From Amblyornis subalaris (lineage: Eukaryota > Chordata > Aves > Passeriformes > Ptilonorhynchidae), in the NCBI GenBank assembly GCA_018881555.1, contig JACAXG010000080.1, forward strand, positions 3,800,076 to 3,864,075: a DNA stretch of 64,000 bases. Reading direction: 5' to 3'. Below are positions 23,112-64,000 of this stretch, one piece after another (positions within the stretch are counted from its first letter, which is position 1; each line of letters opens with the position of its first letter). Position numbers and translations under genes: made by a program. The notes below the pieces were generated by a model. It searched no databases. It was not told the DNA's origin and was given only the letters and a program-made list of their open reading frames with translations.

Positions 23112-23777
23112 GATTATCAAAATTATTAATCCCCTGAGCAATTTGCTTACAGAAGACACACACACACTCTAGCACACATTCAGTTTCATTTTACAGGAAA
23201 GACTTAAGCCATTTTACAAGACCTCCTCATTCTATGGTGGAAAGTGTTTGAATCTGCTTTCCCCAACTTGACTTTTTGCATCTATTTTAGTTTCTACAAA
23301 ATGTCAATGACAGGTACACTACATTCAAATTCAGTCAAAGAGCTTCAATCTCACTAAGGGCCAGAGGGCTTTGGACAAACTCACACCTTCTCTTGATTTA
23401 CAGCACCATCTATCTACCACTTAATTTTTACAAAAACAGCTACAAATCACTCAAGAAACTGCATGGGAGAATATCTGAACCCATGTTGAAGCGCAACTCA
23501 GGCCTGCCCCTTTTCTTGCGTGGGAGTCATTCCAACAGAGTCAGACGACTTGGGCTGGTGGGCCTGGACTTTGTTGCCTCTGGTAATCCCAGCCAGATGC
23601 ACACCCAGCAGTTCTTCAGCACACACACAGTCTACACTGTATCAGCTACCCAGATGAAAGAGTAAATCCCTTATTCACTGGAGTCACTGAAAACACACCA
23701 GGTGTAAGTCCTGCTGAGAACTTTTACTGCTCTACATACAAAATTTAAGTGGCATCAAGAAAGAATGTACTGAGATA

Positions 23778-26700
23778 TTAAAAGGAATCTTCGAGCCTGG
23801 TTTTCAAAGCAAAATCAGCACTGAGTTTCCTCATCACCTCTGCATGACTCAGCCCATGCTCTCTCTTAGCAAGTCCGTAGTTTTCCTTGACATACTTGGC
23901 AAAGGGTGTGAGCTGAGTCCTGGCAGGGGTGCCCCCCTTGCCCGGGGGCTGCCTGAGGGCCAGCTGCCCCCCGCAGAACGCGCACACGAACCGCGCCGTG
24001 TCCAGGGACCGCGAGTGCCGCCCGATCCTGAAAGGCAAAAACAATGACTTGATTTCACAGCACCCATGGGAAAGGGCTCCTTTCTCTGCTGCTGAGGTCA
24101 GTATTTTAGAAGAGAGAACAGTACATCACACAGTGGTACAATCAAATCTATTACACCTGAAACTTTTTTCACTGCTTTTTCAGCTTGGTTCCTTCCTCTG
24201 TCTCTTACACTCTCAGCCTAGGAGTATGAAGTGCTACAACATTTCCAAACACCTCCACAACCCGTGTGTATCAACTGCCTCTTGGACTTTCTCCTCAAAG
24301 ACACCACCAAAAAAAGCTCAGTGCTCTGTTGCATCTAAGCAACTACTGCATTGCAGTCCTAATAAACACTTCAGGATATGTGAAATGTTTCCTTCCAGTA
24401 CTTCTGGGAGTCACATATATGGTCCTGAGGAAAAAAATTATCATAAANGGTGTCTTTATTATTATTACAGGTCATGTCCTAGTGTCAGTTCTTCCCATCA
24501 CAGTGCTGCTCACATGTGTGGCTGCAGTCCTAATTTAAAGTCATCAAGACAAACCACAGGAAACTTTCTCTGATACTTTCTTCTATTATCTAATCACTGT
24601 CAAACATTCTGTGCCCAGTTTTTATGGGTACTTGTTCCTTCAAAGCTGAGGTACATCTCTTACTGATTCCCGAAGACCTTCCCTCATCACCAATAGTACT
24701 CAGAAGACATTTCTGCCTGTCCTGACCTCTCAACTAGAACTGAAACTACCTGGAAACAAACGTGGAATCACATAGTCAGGTTCTGTGGAAAACATGAAGT
24801 AACAACTCAAGAGTAACCCAAATGCTTCACAGTTTCAGAGACCCCTGATTTCTAGACACAGGAGACGGACAAGTTACAAAGTTAATACACAGTCATATGC
24901 AAGATCAAGGCATTACTCACGTAGCTTTGCATCGAACACATTCATAGGTGAATTTGTAATTAATCTCATAGCTGTGACATCGTGTTACCACTGGAAGTTC
25001 TGGATGAATTACAGCCGATTTATTGGCATAGAATCTCCAGAATCGCCCATGTCCATCCCGAACCCCATTGATGAGCCAGGTGGCTGCATGGCAAACCTCG
25101 TGGATCAGCGTGTCCCGAAGGCGATCTTGAGGTAAAGCAAACAAAGACATTAAGACCAGTCAGGTGTGGGGAAATACAGACTCACCTTTGGTCACTGCTT
25201 TAGATCTCTGACACTCATTCTTTATTAAGATGCAGGAGTTATTTTGGAGGTTAGAACTACCAATGTCTTGGTAAGATAAAATGCTCCAAAACAAGGTTTT
25301 ACTTAGTGCATTTCCAGTTTTGTGATTAGTCCTAATTCTGCATCCTAGTTATCTCCCCACACACCTAATGTTTGGAGGTTTTTTGTTTGGTTGGTAAAGA
25401 CACCCCATCCCTGGAAGTGTTCAAGGCCAGGCTGGACAGGGCTTGGAGCAACCTGGTCTAGTGGAAAGTGTCCCTGCCCATGGCAGGGCTTTGGAACAAG
25501 ATGGTCTTTCAGCTCTCTTTCAATCAAAACCATTTTATGATTCATTTCCCCAAACTGGGAGGGGATGAGGGAGAAATAACAGTTACAGTACCACATAACA
25601 GAACTTAATTTGGCACTGACCTGTCTTTATTCCAGCTTTAAATACTACCAACAAGGTGGCTAGCTGTGATGGAAGAAGTCAGATTTTAGACAGAATTAGT
25701 GTAACAAGATGCGTGCAGATCTTCAAATTAGTAAGAAATATAAACAAAATAATACAGTTAGTGCGGATACATCTGTTTTCACATTTTGTACATTTGCCTA
25801 GCCTCTTAGAAGGCCTGTGGAATGTGGATAAATCCACAAATTAATTTATTTATACACAATAATATAAAAGTTCAAAGCAGGGTCCAGTTCCAGCTCTCCC
25901 AGGCATCAGATCCATGTTTTTATCTGTAGAACTTGCTTTCTCAAAAAAGAATCAACACATCCTTTCTTTGACCTACCTGCAGAGTCACAGACTTTCTCAG
26001 AGAGTTCAATGCGAGCGTAACGCTTCCCTTCAAGGCCTTGCCTCTGCCCCGTTACACAGTACCCTGCTGTTTTTCTCATTTTCTTGTTCCAGATTATTAC
26101 CATGTTCTCTGGCAACTGAAAAACAAAACACTACATGTAATCTGCCCTCTCCTACCTCTCTTACCTTCTGGCCCTCTGGCTTCCCCTTGTATTTACTGCA
26201 AAACCAGTCCAGGATGTCTTAGTGCCCTTAACACTGTTGTCAGTTAAGATGCCACCTCCCCCTCCATGGCTTCTTATTCCCACCATCAGTTTTCCTGTAA
26301 CCAACACTGGGAGTTTCATAAAGCAGGATGAGACAAAAAGTCTCTTAATTCTTCTATTCTACCTCCAAGTACCTCCAGGTACAGGGCTGAAGGAGTGGGC
26401 AGTAGGATATTCTGCCTCAGCAAGAGTGAGTCTGTTCAGCTCAGTTTTATCTGAAATCATGACCTCAGCCTATCCTTGGTCAGCTCAACAATGTTTTCTC
26501 ATCTGCACAAAAATACTTTCCTTCCTGGGGAACATTCTACTGGAATTGCTGAGGGCAGCATCCTTCCTTTCAAGCATATTTCTCACCAGAGGAGGATCCC
26601 CAATATCCCAGATAATGATCCCAGGCCAAGAGAGCAGTTGTCTGAAACAGAACCTTCAATTTGAAACACAACTTCCTGTTTTTTATTCACCCAAAACTGT

Positions 26701-29700
26701 TATTCAAAGGATAAGCACCTTTTTAATCTATCCCAGAAAGGCAGACATGAATATGCAATAGGGAAGGAAAAAAGGTTACACACAGCATTTCCATTACAGC
26801 TGGGAAAGCAAAGCCAAGCTGGAAAGTGCTGCATCACAGTGGTGACAAACCCCTTTCAAAGAAATTGCTTGGACTAATTCAAACATAAGCCATTGCTATA
26901 AAGCTTAACCTCTACAAACTGAAGAGGATAAAGAGCAATCACAGCAGAAAGTGAGAGGCAACATATTAACCAGCATTTTAGAACGGTAGTTTTTGTCTTG
27001 AAACCAACCTTTTGCTCAAAGATGGTACTATTAAACAGCCTGTAAAGCTTCTGTGCCAGCTCCTCTTTATTTTTCTTGAAATACTTCACATAGTGGGAAG
27101 CTGGATTTGAGAGATCTTGCAAGAAACAACCAGGCACTGAGCATACCTTGAGCCTGCAAAAGCCATTAAGCAGTTTACTGAAGTACAGAGACATGGAAAA
27201 ATAATGACCACTTGAAAGCCAATAAAGATCTCAGGGATGCTTCAACTGGCATAAACCTCTCCTGACTCCTTCCACCAGCCTGACCTCATGAGGCCCGTGA
27301 CTGTCTTCTTACCCCTCAGAGGGCATGAAGGAGCAGAACTGTTGCAACAGTCCTGCAGTTACTTCATTCATTCACGAAATCAGATTATGAGGACTGCTAA
27401 CTAGGAAAAGAGGGTGGCTGCTCAGACTTTGTGACACAGTGACCCACAATGCCAAAGCTTAATCAATATATCAACAGCCCTAACATGATCATCCACAATG
27501 AAAGTGTATTTTCAGAAACATAGCCAAAGGTGGTCCAGGAATGCTCAGGAATTCTTCCAGGGGAAGTAGATACTCCCCCAGGATTACTAACTCTAATACT
27601 GCAGCATTCTGACAAAGTCTCAGCTTTGCAGATATCATTTAAAGGTTTAATATTGTATACACAATTATAAAATTACTAAAGGAAACAGCACATGGCTAGA
27701 AGGCAGAAGAAAGGAAAAATGCATTCTTTTGAAAAGCTTAAGCTGCATCTACATATAGAAAAAGAAACATGAATTCTGCAAGTTACAAGGATACAGGTAA
27801 AAAAAAAATACAATCTTGCTAAGAGGTAGGAATTACTAACAGAATCAATTTTGATATATTGTCAGAGGCAAGCAGCTGGATATATAAAATCTGTAAGGCC
27901 AGCACATGTTACAAGCATGCTGTACCAAGATAAGGAATAGCAAGAGAGACGACATTTACAAAGATTTGACATTTGTCAGATTTGTCATCAAGAGATCAGC
28001 TTATATTCTCCCTGTCAAACTGGAGACTGAAAACTTTGATTTCCAGCTATTCAACCATTAACAAATGCCGAATTAGTAGCAGAAGTTTCCAGGTAGCAGA
28101 GGAATCACATCATCCTAGGCAAAATGCTTAGCATCTCTTTGTCCGTCTATAATTGTCCTGAAACATACGAACAATGGAGAAACACTCACCTTTTCTCTGT
28201 CTTTGCTGACTGCGAGCAACTGACTGATTCACTTCTTGGAATTCTTGCAGGATTTGTTATCATGGAAGGTGTTTCTTGAAGCGAAATGGACTTTGGCTTT
28301 GGTGTCTTGGCTCCCTCCCCTTTCACGGGCTGTGCATCTTTGCAGGGTGGCTTGATGTTTTCTAGTTCAACAGAAAGTCAGAGGATTACACACCATACAT
28401 AAAATAATAATAGAATCATTAGAAACCACCAGTTAGATTTGCTTTCAGAATAATTTTAAAAACTAAAAATGCCTACCATTATAAAAACAAGCAATAATGA
28501 AAAACTTACATCATGATAGCAAAAGATGACTTTTCTGAATGCTCAGAGGAGTAATTTTCGATTGCACCAAAATACTTTGCAGGGTGCTGGGCTGCACTTC
28601 AGAGGCTGATGCCACACAAATGGAAAGAACCAGGAAATTACATTACCACTGCAACTCAGCTAAGAAGGACTGCTTACCTGTTGTGCTTGGCTGATAGACA
28701 GTTTTACTTGTGCTCAAGACTGGTTTTCGGGGCAGACTTCGGTTCTTAATCCGTTCCATTAATGATCCAAAACTGTCATCTGAGCTGTCTGATTCCACCC
28801 CTCGACTGTGTCCTAGTGCTACAGTTGGCAATTTATTTTCTCTATTTTCACAGCTTCTTTCTTTCCTTCTAACAAGCAAATCTGGATTGCCTTTGAAAAC
28901 CGACTCTTTCAGATTTTGTGGAGGTGAAAGATTTATGCATTTCTGACTCTCTTTCAAGTCTTTCACTCCTCCTTTTTGGTGGTCATGCCATGGACTTTCT
29001 ACAAAGACAGAATCTTCAGTGTCACTTGAAGTGTCTGCATACTGCAGTTCTTGGCAGCAAGTGTTTCTCTTTCCAGGAGTCATCAGCTTTTTCGGGGTCT
29101 GAAGATCCTTCTGCGCTGCAATTCAAAAGAAAGAGCTTAAAGTTTTGGGAGTTGCATTTAAGAGACCTGCCATTGTCTTAACACAAAAAAAATCCCTTGA
29201 AAGATGGGAAAACACGGAGAACAGGAAGGTATCTTTGTGTTTTCTTTATTATGCCCTGCCCATTTACCATCTTACTACGTGAAAAATCACTGAAAGTAGC
29301 TTGTCAACAAACAATGCTTCTAATATCTGATTTGTCCTACCAAGATCAAGGGATCATGTCAGATCTATAGGTGACTTTTTTTTTTTAAACGATGCTTCTG
29401 GTCCACTTTGCTTCACCCATTTCTCCTCCAGACACCATTCCATCAGCTTTTTACAGTCTGCAGCTGGCACACACATTTCAGGGCTGACATTCACACCAGC
29501 TGGAAGACATTCTACCCTTCCTCAGCAGGGGTTCAGCTCTCCCCGAACCTGATGAGCTCAGCAATGAATTCTACCTTTCCACTCATTAAAATGCCTGCTT
29601 CATATTTGCTATTGAATGATTGCTTACCACTCGTTTTTGTGCTCTTTCTCACTTTCAAGTCCAAGAAGAAATCATCCGAGTCATCAATGAAGCCTTTCAA

Positions 29701-31575
29701 ACTGTAAAAAAACCCCAAGCAAATAGTGTGGAATAAAGGTAGGAGTAAGCAGGAAAACAGAGCAGTAAGTTTGCCTTANTAAAAAAGCAATCAAAAAAAA
29801 AGCCACCCAATATAACATTATCAGCTGCTCACAGCAAATGTTACCAACTGCATCCATGAATAGGAATGGCAAGAGCATGTGCACCTCCAAATATCCCATT
29901 TTACATTTGCCCTGAACATGACTGAAGATGTAACAGTTCTGTCTGTACTCTCTCTCCTATACAGGCCTATGAATCAATACAACTTCAGTTTGTTTTTCTG
30001 TATTCTGATTAGTAAATATGATACAGAAAACTAATACATGAACACAGAAAATTCATTAATTACAGCACCCACCTTGCATCTGCCTTCTTAGAAACAGATT
30101 TGGGAGTTTTCATTCTAGCTATAACTGAAACAAAATAAGATTAATTAAGAAAAAGGTTCCTATTTCTCTTTCTCTTATATGCATTTTTAAAAGTTTGCAA
30201 TTAGTAAAAATTTGGTCTAAAGTATTTAAAAAAAAAAACATAAGAAACCTTTACATATAATTCCAGCTNTCAAATCCTCAAAGCTGACAGCAGCTTCCTA
30301 GTTTCTGGAGACTAAGAAGGAAGCAAGGGAGTGACATGGAATAGACAAAACTGAGGCAAGAAGAAAAANACAATGCAAGGCAAAAAGAGTCAAAATTGAG
30401 ACAATTCAAGAATGCTCTCTGTGGCACAGACACCAAGACGCACTGTAAGGAGAAAATTACTCTGCAGCATAACCAATGAAAGAAAATAACGTGTAAAAAC
30501 ACTTCACTATAACTGACAGAAGCGTGCCCTTTTCATACTCCTCCAGAAAACAAATTAACATGTCATTACTCACACATTTCAAATTCGTCATCACTGCTGG
30601 AAGAGAAGTAGAGGGCATGGCTGCAAAAATGAAATGCAGAACATTAGGTCATGGCAGGAAGGAGATCTGCATCTCCACTGGTCTGCAACACCTGTGAACA
30701 CCGAGAACCAAATATACACTGGGAAAAACACAAAGCCCCAAATAGGCTGATTTTAACTCTTTATAGAAAGCTCATCTCTTATCTTACACGTGGTCTATGA
30801 TCTGGTAGAGATGTGCATTATAGTCAGTCTGAAACCTCAAACCATGCACGGATGAGTAGGAAGCTGCTTTTGCACAAAGTGCACTTCAACAGTGTTGCCA
30901 TGAATATTTAGCAAAGCATGGCAGCTTTCATACAGCTATTTCAAGAGGCAGAATGGAGGCATTACCACCTGGTCTGCTATTCCCATGCAAACGTAGAGGC
31001 AGCCCACAATATCCTTACCAAATTATTTATTTTCTGAGAAAAACCAAACATTAAGCACTTGAAACATATGCTATGCAACTGCTTAAAAAACACTAAGAGA
31101 TCTTTTAATTGATGTTATTTAAACCTTAAAGACCGTAAGTCTGAAACACGCTAATACCAATTACTATAAAACAAATGAGGGCGTAAAGTTATAAATCAAT
31201 ATATACTACATATAATGTAGTGTATTTATATATAAACGCAAGTATTTTTAATATATGTATGTATTAGATACACAGATATACATAAAAAACTCGATATAAT
31301 TAAATGAATTAATCGAAATACGTCAGGACACGCGGGATGTGGCGCTGTCCCTCACGGCCCCCTCACCTGCCTTCCCGCCAGCCCTGGCTCCCCGCGCCCC
31401 CTCTCCCAGGGCTCTGCCCGCCCGAAGCCGCTGCCCCGTTCGCTGCCCGCCGAGGCCCGGCCCCGCTGCCCGCCTGGCCTCGCCACTCCCCATGGCGGGG
31501 CCCCTGATCCGGGCCCGGGTCCGAGTCCGGGCCGGGTCCGAGCACGGGGCCCGCGAGCCCCGCCGCTCCCGCCAT
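23778..31575 (-). CDS. GCNA: Germ cell nuclear acidic peptidase, SprT-like protease
   Basis: Ten coding exons, in transcript order 31367-31575, 30574-30620, 30073-30124, 29628-29701, 28678-29115, 28190-28361, 27009-27153, 25977-26115, 24921-25125 and 23778-24027, join to 576 aa with every junction phase-consistent. GCNA (ACRC) acts in germ cells and early embryos against DNA-protein crosslinks. The N-terminal two thirds is disordered and acidic, with SUMO-interaction-like patches (SDDFFLDLK, TEDSVFVES). The SprT-like domain begins near residue 330. Its zinc-protease motif is His434-Glu435-x-x-His438 in LIHEVCH. A zinc ribbon follows, with Cys488/Cys491 and Cys509/Cys512, and then a C-terminal segment (LTPFAKYVKENYG) conserved in the family. 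The GC-rich first exon rests on phase match and position only and is the least sure part. Confidence 0.9.
25399..25543 (+). mobile_element. CR1 LINE 3' fragment in a GCNA intron
   Basis: CACCCCATCCCTGGAAGTGT, then GGCCAGGCTGGACAGGGC and CCTGCCCATGGCAGGGC, followed by CATTTTATGATTC, match the 3' region of avian CR1. It is antisense to GCNA, in the intron between 25125 and 25977. Confidence 0.9.
28510..28605 (-). other. GCNA: Candidate 96-nt cassette exon of GCNA with terminal stop
   Basis: On the minus strand a pyrimidine-rich acceptor (GTGTGGCATCAG) at 28606 and a consensus donor (TGAT|GTAAGT) at 28509 enclose 96 bases. The exon is phase 1 in and out, as required between the exons at 28678-29115 and 28190-28361. 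Its frame is open for 30 codons (SEVQPSTLQSILVQ and onward), but codon 31 is TGA at 28511-28513. Inclusion would truncate GCNA before the protease domain. It is omitted from the CDS above. Confidence 0.4.
31185..31320. repeat. AT-rich low-complexity stretch
   Basis: About 135 bases are dominated by TATA/TATATA-type words, in GCNA intron 1 directly beside the GC-rich first exon. No motif or gene is apparent. Confidence 0.6.
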
Positions 31576-31700
31576 GGCGCTCGAACGGCCCGCGCCGCTT
31601 CCGGAGCACCGCGCCTGCGCACACGAGAAAGGGCGGCACAGCCGCCCCGCCCCGCGGCACCGGAGAAATTCGGCTTTTCTTCATTCAGAACGAAAACTTC
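31340..31700 (-). promoter_or_regulatory. GCNA: GCNA CpG-island promoter
   Basis: High-GC, CpG-rich sequence covers the proposed first exon and its upstream side. An NRF1-like element (CGCGCCTGCGCAC) lies at about 31610-31622. The island is only about 125 bases beyond the OGT poly(A) signal, so GCNA starts almost where OGT ends. Confidence 0.6.
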
Positions 31701-31823
31701 TGCCGGAATAGCTACTCAGAACAAAATTACACAAATAAAGAGGAAAGGCCATCAGGTTTTTTTTCTGACAGCAGTACAAAACGTGCAACACCGGTCAAAT
31801 GAGTCAAACTGGCAAACCAAAGC

Positions 31824-31829
31824 TTTATT
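31824..31829 (-). terminator. OGT: Poly(A) signal for OGT
   Basis: AATAAA on the minus strand is followed by a T/G-rich stretch (GGTTTGCCAGTTTG and onward). It gives a 3' UTR of about 870 bases (about 31805-32676), in which no other feature is seen. Confidence 0.6.
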
Positions 31830-32676
31830 TTTTTTTTTAAAGTCTCTGCTACAGTACCTAGGACTGCACCCCTATACATAATTAACAATCATTCCTGAAA
31901 GATCTGTATTTGGCACCAGTTTGTGTTTACCTCAAACACTTGTGGGGAGGATTAATTTCAAATCAAATTTGGTTTTTCAACAGAATAGGAGCTGCCATCA
32001 TGAAGCCAATTAGCTGAGTTATTGGAGAAGCTTAAAAAACAAAACAAAACAAAAAAAACAAAGTCCTTATCTTAACCAACACATTACANAGAGCTCCGAA
32101 ACAGAGGTCAAACATTAAAAGGCTGATATAGGCTCAAGTGGTTTATAAAACCTATAAAAAAAGACTACACCAGCACATATGCCCTTTCAGTCCACGCATT
32201 TTAGAAATTAACACAGGGAGCAACTCGCTAGCTGGAAATCTTGTCATGGGAGAACCACACATATACCAACAGGAGTACCCAAAATCAAATGTTAAAACGC
32301 TCCAATTCCCAATCCACATAAAAGGAAAGAGGTTCGTAGGAAGATTAAATCAATCCATGATATCATAAACTGGTTGGGCAGTTCAAACTTCCCCAGCAAC
32401 CACTTTGTCACTCATACACACAGGCTCACATGTACACGGCTCAATCCCATCCAAATTCCTCATGGAATAAAAGGATCCCAGGCTCTATTGAGTCTTTCCC
32501 TATCATGCAAGAAATAAGTCTGGCTGTGCTTTAATCACCATCATGTATTACTTCAGCCACAGAGTACCAGGCAGATTAAGTAGAAATGCACAGTTTTTTT
32601 TAGCTCGTCGTCTCTGCACAAGTGTTGGAGAGGCTCAGTTCCTGGAGAGTTCCTGGTGGGCACACCCAGTCTCTCT

Positions 32677-55397
<22,721 letters not shown>

Positions 55398-55505
55398 CGG
55401 GACAGGGGCCGGGGAGGCTGTGGCGGCGACGGCAGAAAGTGCGCTCCGGCCAGGCCGGGCCGAGCTGCCCGCAGTCGCGGCGCGCTGAGGCGGCGCTCCC
55501 GAAAT

Positions 55506-55525
55506 GGCGGCGGCGGCGGCGGCGG
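55506..55525. repeat. GGC trinucleotide run
   Basis: Six and two-thirds copies of GGC in the expected 5' UTR or promoter of OGT (GCC on the sense strand). Such CGG/GCC runs are often length-variable. Confidence 0.85.
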
Positions 55526-55748
55526 TACCGAATGGCCGCGGCCGGAACTATATCCGCGGGAAATAGTCCGGGCGGCGCCGGGCAGCGCTGCCACACGGCG
55601 GGCGGAGGGACCTGCCGGGACCTGTCGGAGTGGCCTTACTGCACAAGGCGAGGTTATCCTTCCGCGCACAGCGCTGCGCCAAAGGCGGCGGGTGTGCGCA
55701 TGCGCCGCCACCTCCCGGTACGCCCGCACGTGGCCCCGCGGAACCGGC

Positions 55749-55863
55749 GCTCACCGGGACATGGGAGCTCAGTCACCAGGACAGCAGAGCGCATAGAGAC
55801 AGCCGAGCTCAGTCACCGGGACACTGGAGCTCACCGGGACATCAGAGCTCACCCACTGGGGCA
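55749..55863. repeat. Degenerate minisatellite between TAF1 and OGT
   Basis: Five imperfect units of about 18-27 bases share GAGCTCA(GT)CACCGGGACA. It lies just upstream of the OGT island and carries no frame of interest. Confidence 0.7.
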
Positions 55864-56635
55864 CCTGCGCCCACGGTGTACTTCCACTCATTCACCGGGC
55901 ACCGGCGCAGAGAAACAGCAAACGCGTCTGCTTCTCCGTTCCCGTTGTATTTCCGTGAGCTCCGTCAGCCGCGCGCCAGGACTCCACACAGAACCCCGGG
56001 GGCTGCACGAGCTTCCCCCGGGGCTCTGAAAATGAGGAGTCTCCGGTGAACAGTGAGCCTTCCGAAAAGCTCCACTTAGCACATTCTGATTTCTGGAAGT
56101 AATTGCATCTTACAGAAAAAGTAGGGCAGCTGTTTCTGAAGTACTGGTGGTAGTTAGGCAGTTCCCAAAACCACTCGGGAGTGAGAAATCGGACACTGTG
56201 TGTGTGGTCCCAGAGAAAAACCTCCCCTTCACGAAATGAAAATGGTTTATAGTTGTTTATCAACAGCAGGTATTTCATTCTGAGGAAGCATTTTTTCCTG
56301 ACAGACATGCATGTATCCAACAGACCAGTATTTCTGAGGAATTACTTTACATCTATAAAGACTGAAGAACAAACCATACAAATCTGTATCTGGATTCTGG
56401 AGCCGGTACAGGCTACAACAAGCCAAGGCTTCCTCAGGACATGCTTGTCTAAAGCTTATTTTTCACCGTTTACTCATTCATATAACATGTTTTATAATCA
56501 ATTAAAATATATATTAAAAAAACCCCCCTGCTTGTTAACACAATCCACGCTACACAGTTCCTTACACCAAACTGGGGAAGAGAAACTCAGGAGCCAAGAG
56601 TGGCCCAGGATGACCATCATCTCAGGGAAGGGAGT
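55864..56635 (-). other. TAF1 3' UTR and TAF1-OGT intergenic region
   Basis: No coding exon is seen. A clear AATAAA in TAF1 orientation was not found. Weaker variants (AATATA and TATAAA on the minus strand, in the AT-rich stretch about 56485-56515) are possible 3' end signals. Confidence 0.4.
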
Positions 56636-63639
<7,004 letters not shown>

Positions 63640-64000
63640 CTGTGGTAAAAAACAAATCTCTTTATACATTCTGATGTTTGTTCAACTCCAGTTGCCGAGA
63701 CAGCAAGACAGGTTTTGGTTACTAAATCCCAACACCTTCTGATGTAAGGAGAAGGGCAAAGCAGGGCTCACATTCAGCTAAAATAGCACAACCAGTTTGT
63801 TCCAGCATTAAAAGTATGATTTAGGACACAGAAAGGTTGTATCCCATCTCAAGGGAATTCCCAGAAACAAATTCCTGGATCAGAGATGTGTAGTGAGCAA
63901 GGAGAACATCCTCCCCATATGTAACTGCCCCATTCTGCACCAGATGGTAAACAAAGCTCCATGTGACAGTGAAAACATCGCTGTTTAAGCATCTCTTTCC
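63640..64000 (-). other. TAF1: TAF1 intron, running off the window
   Basis: This is the sequence 5' (in transcript sense) of the exon at 63572-63639. No exon is recognisable before the right edge. Confidence 0.6.

Overview
This is eukaryotic, almost certainly avian, genomic DNA. Genes are split into short exons with GT-AG introns, promoters sit in CpG islands, and four fragments of CR1 LINEs (the dominant bird and reptile retrotransposon) are present. Seven protein-coding genes could be assembled exon by exon with consistent splice phases. All are orthologues of human X-linked genes. Mammalian X-conserved genes are known to lie on chicken chromosome 4p and on the separate songbird chromosome 4A, so such a chromosome is the likely source. 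The species cannot be named from this window.

Layout, left to right. Positions 1-793: a C/T-rich CpG promoter. FUNDC2 (+, 794-4558, 5 coding exons, 152 aa) encodes a mitochondrial outer-membrane FUN14 protein. CMC4 (-, 9340-10770, 75 aa, twin CX9C) and MTCP1 (-, 11965-12547, 108 aa, TCL1 family) are two unrelated proteins encoded in tandem on the minus strand, as in mammals. BRCC3 (+, 16540-21560, 8 exons, 261 aa) encodes the JAMM deubiquitinase BRCC36. It is divergent from CMC4/MTCP1 across a CpG island at 15.8-16.7 kb. GCNA (-, 23778-31575, 10 coding exons, 576 aa) encodes a germ-cell SprT-like protease. OGT (-, 32677-55397, 22 coding exons, 1045 aa) encodes the nucleocytoplasmic O-GlcNAc transferase. 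TAF1 (-, 56636-63639) contributes its last seven coding exons; the rest lies beyond the right edge.

GCNA, OGT and TAF1 form a compact co-directional block that matches human Xq13.1. FUNDC2-CMC4-MTCP1-BRCC3 reproduces the order and orientation of human Xq28. The 2-kb gap between BRCC3 and GCNA therefore joins two blocks that are far apart on the human X.

There is no prokaryotic-style operon or defence system. The most interesting signals are in RNA processing: a textbook U12-type AT-AC intron in BRCC3; GC-AG introns in MTCP1 and TAF1; a well-formed 96-nt cassette exon in GCNA that would end in an in-frame stop; an alternative acceptor in OGT exon 2; and OGT intron 4, which carries an unusual CpG-dense block, a candidate decoy microexon, and a recognisable remnant of the human mitochondrial-OGT leader whose start codon is lost and whose frame is shifted. 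Splice sites were assigned by reading the sequence, not by a program. Transcript ends and 5' noncoding exons are inferred.
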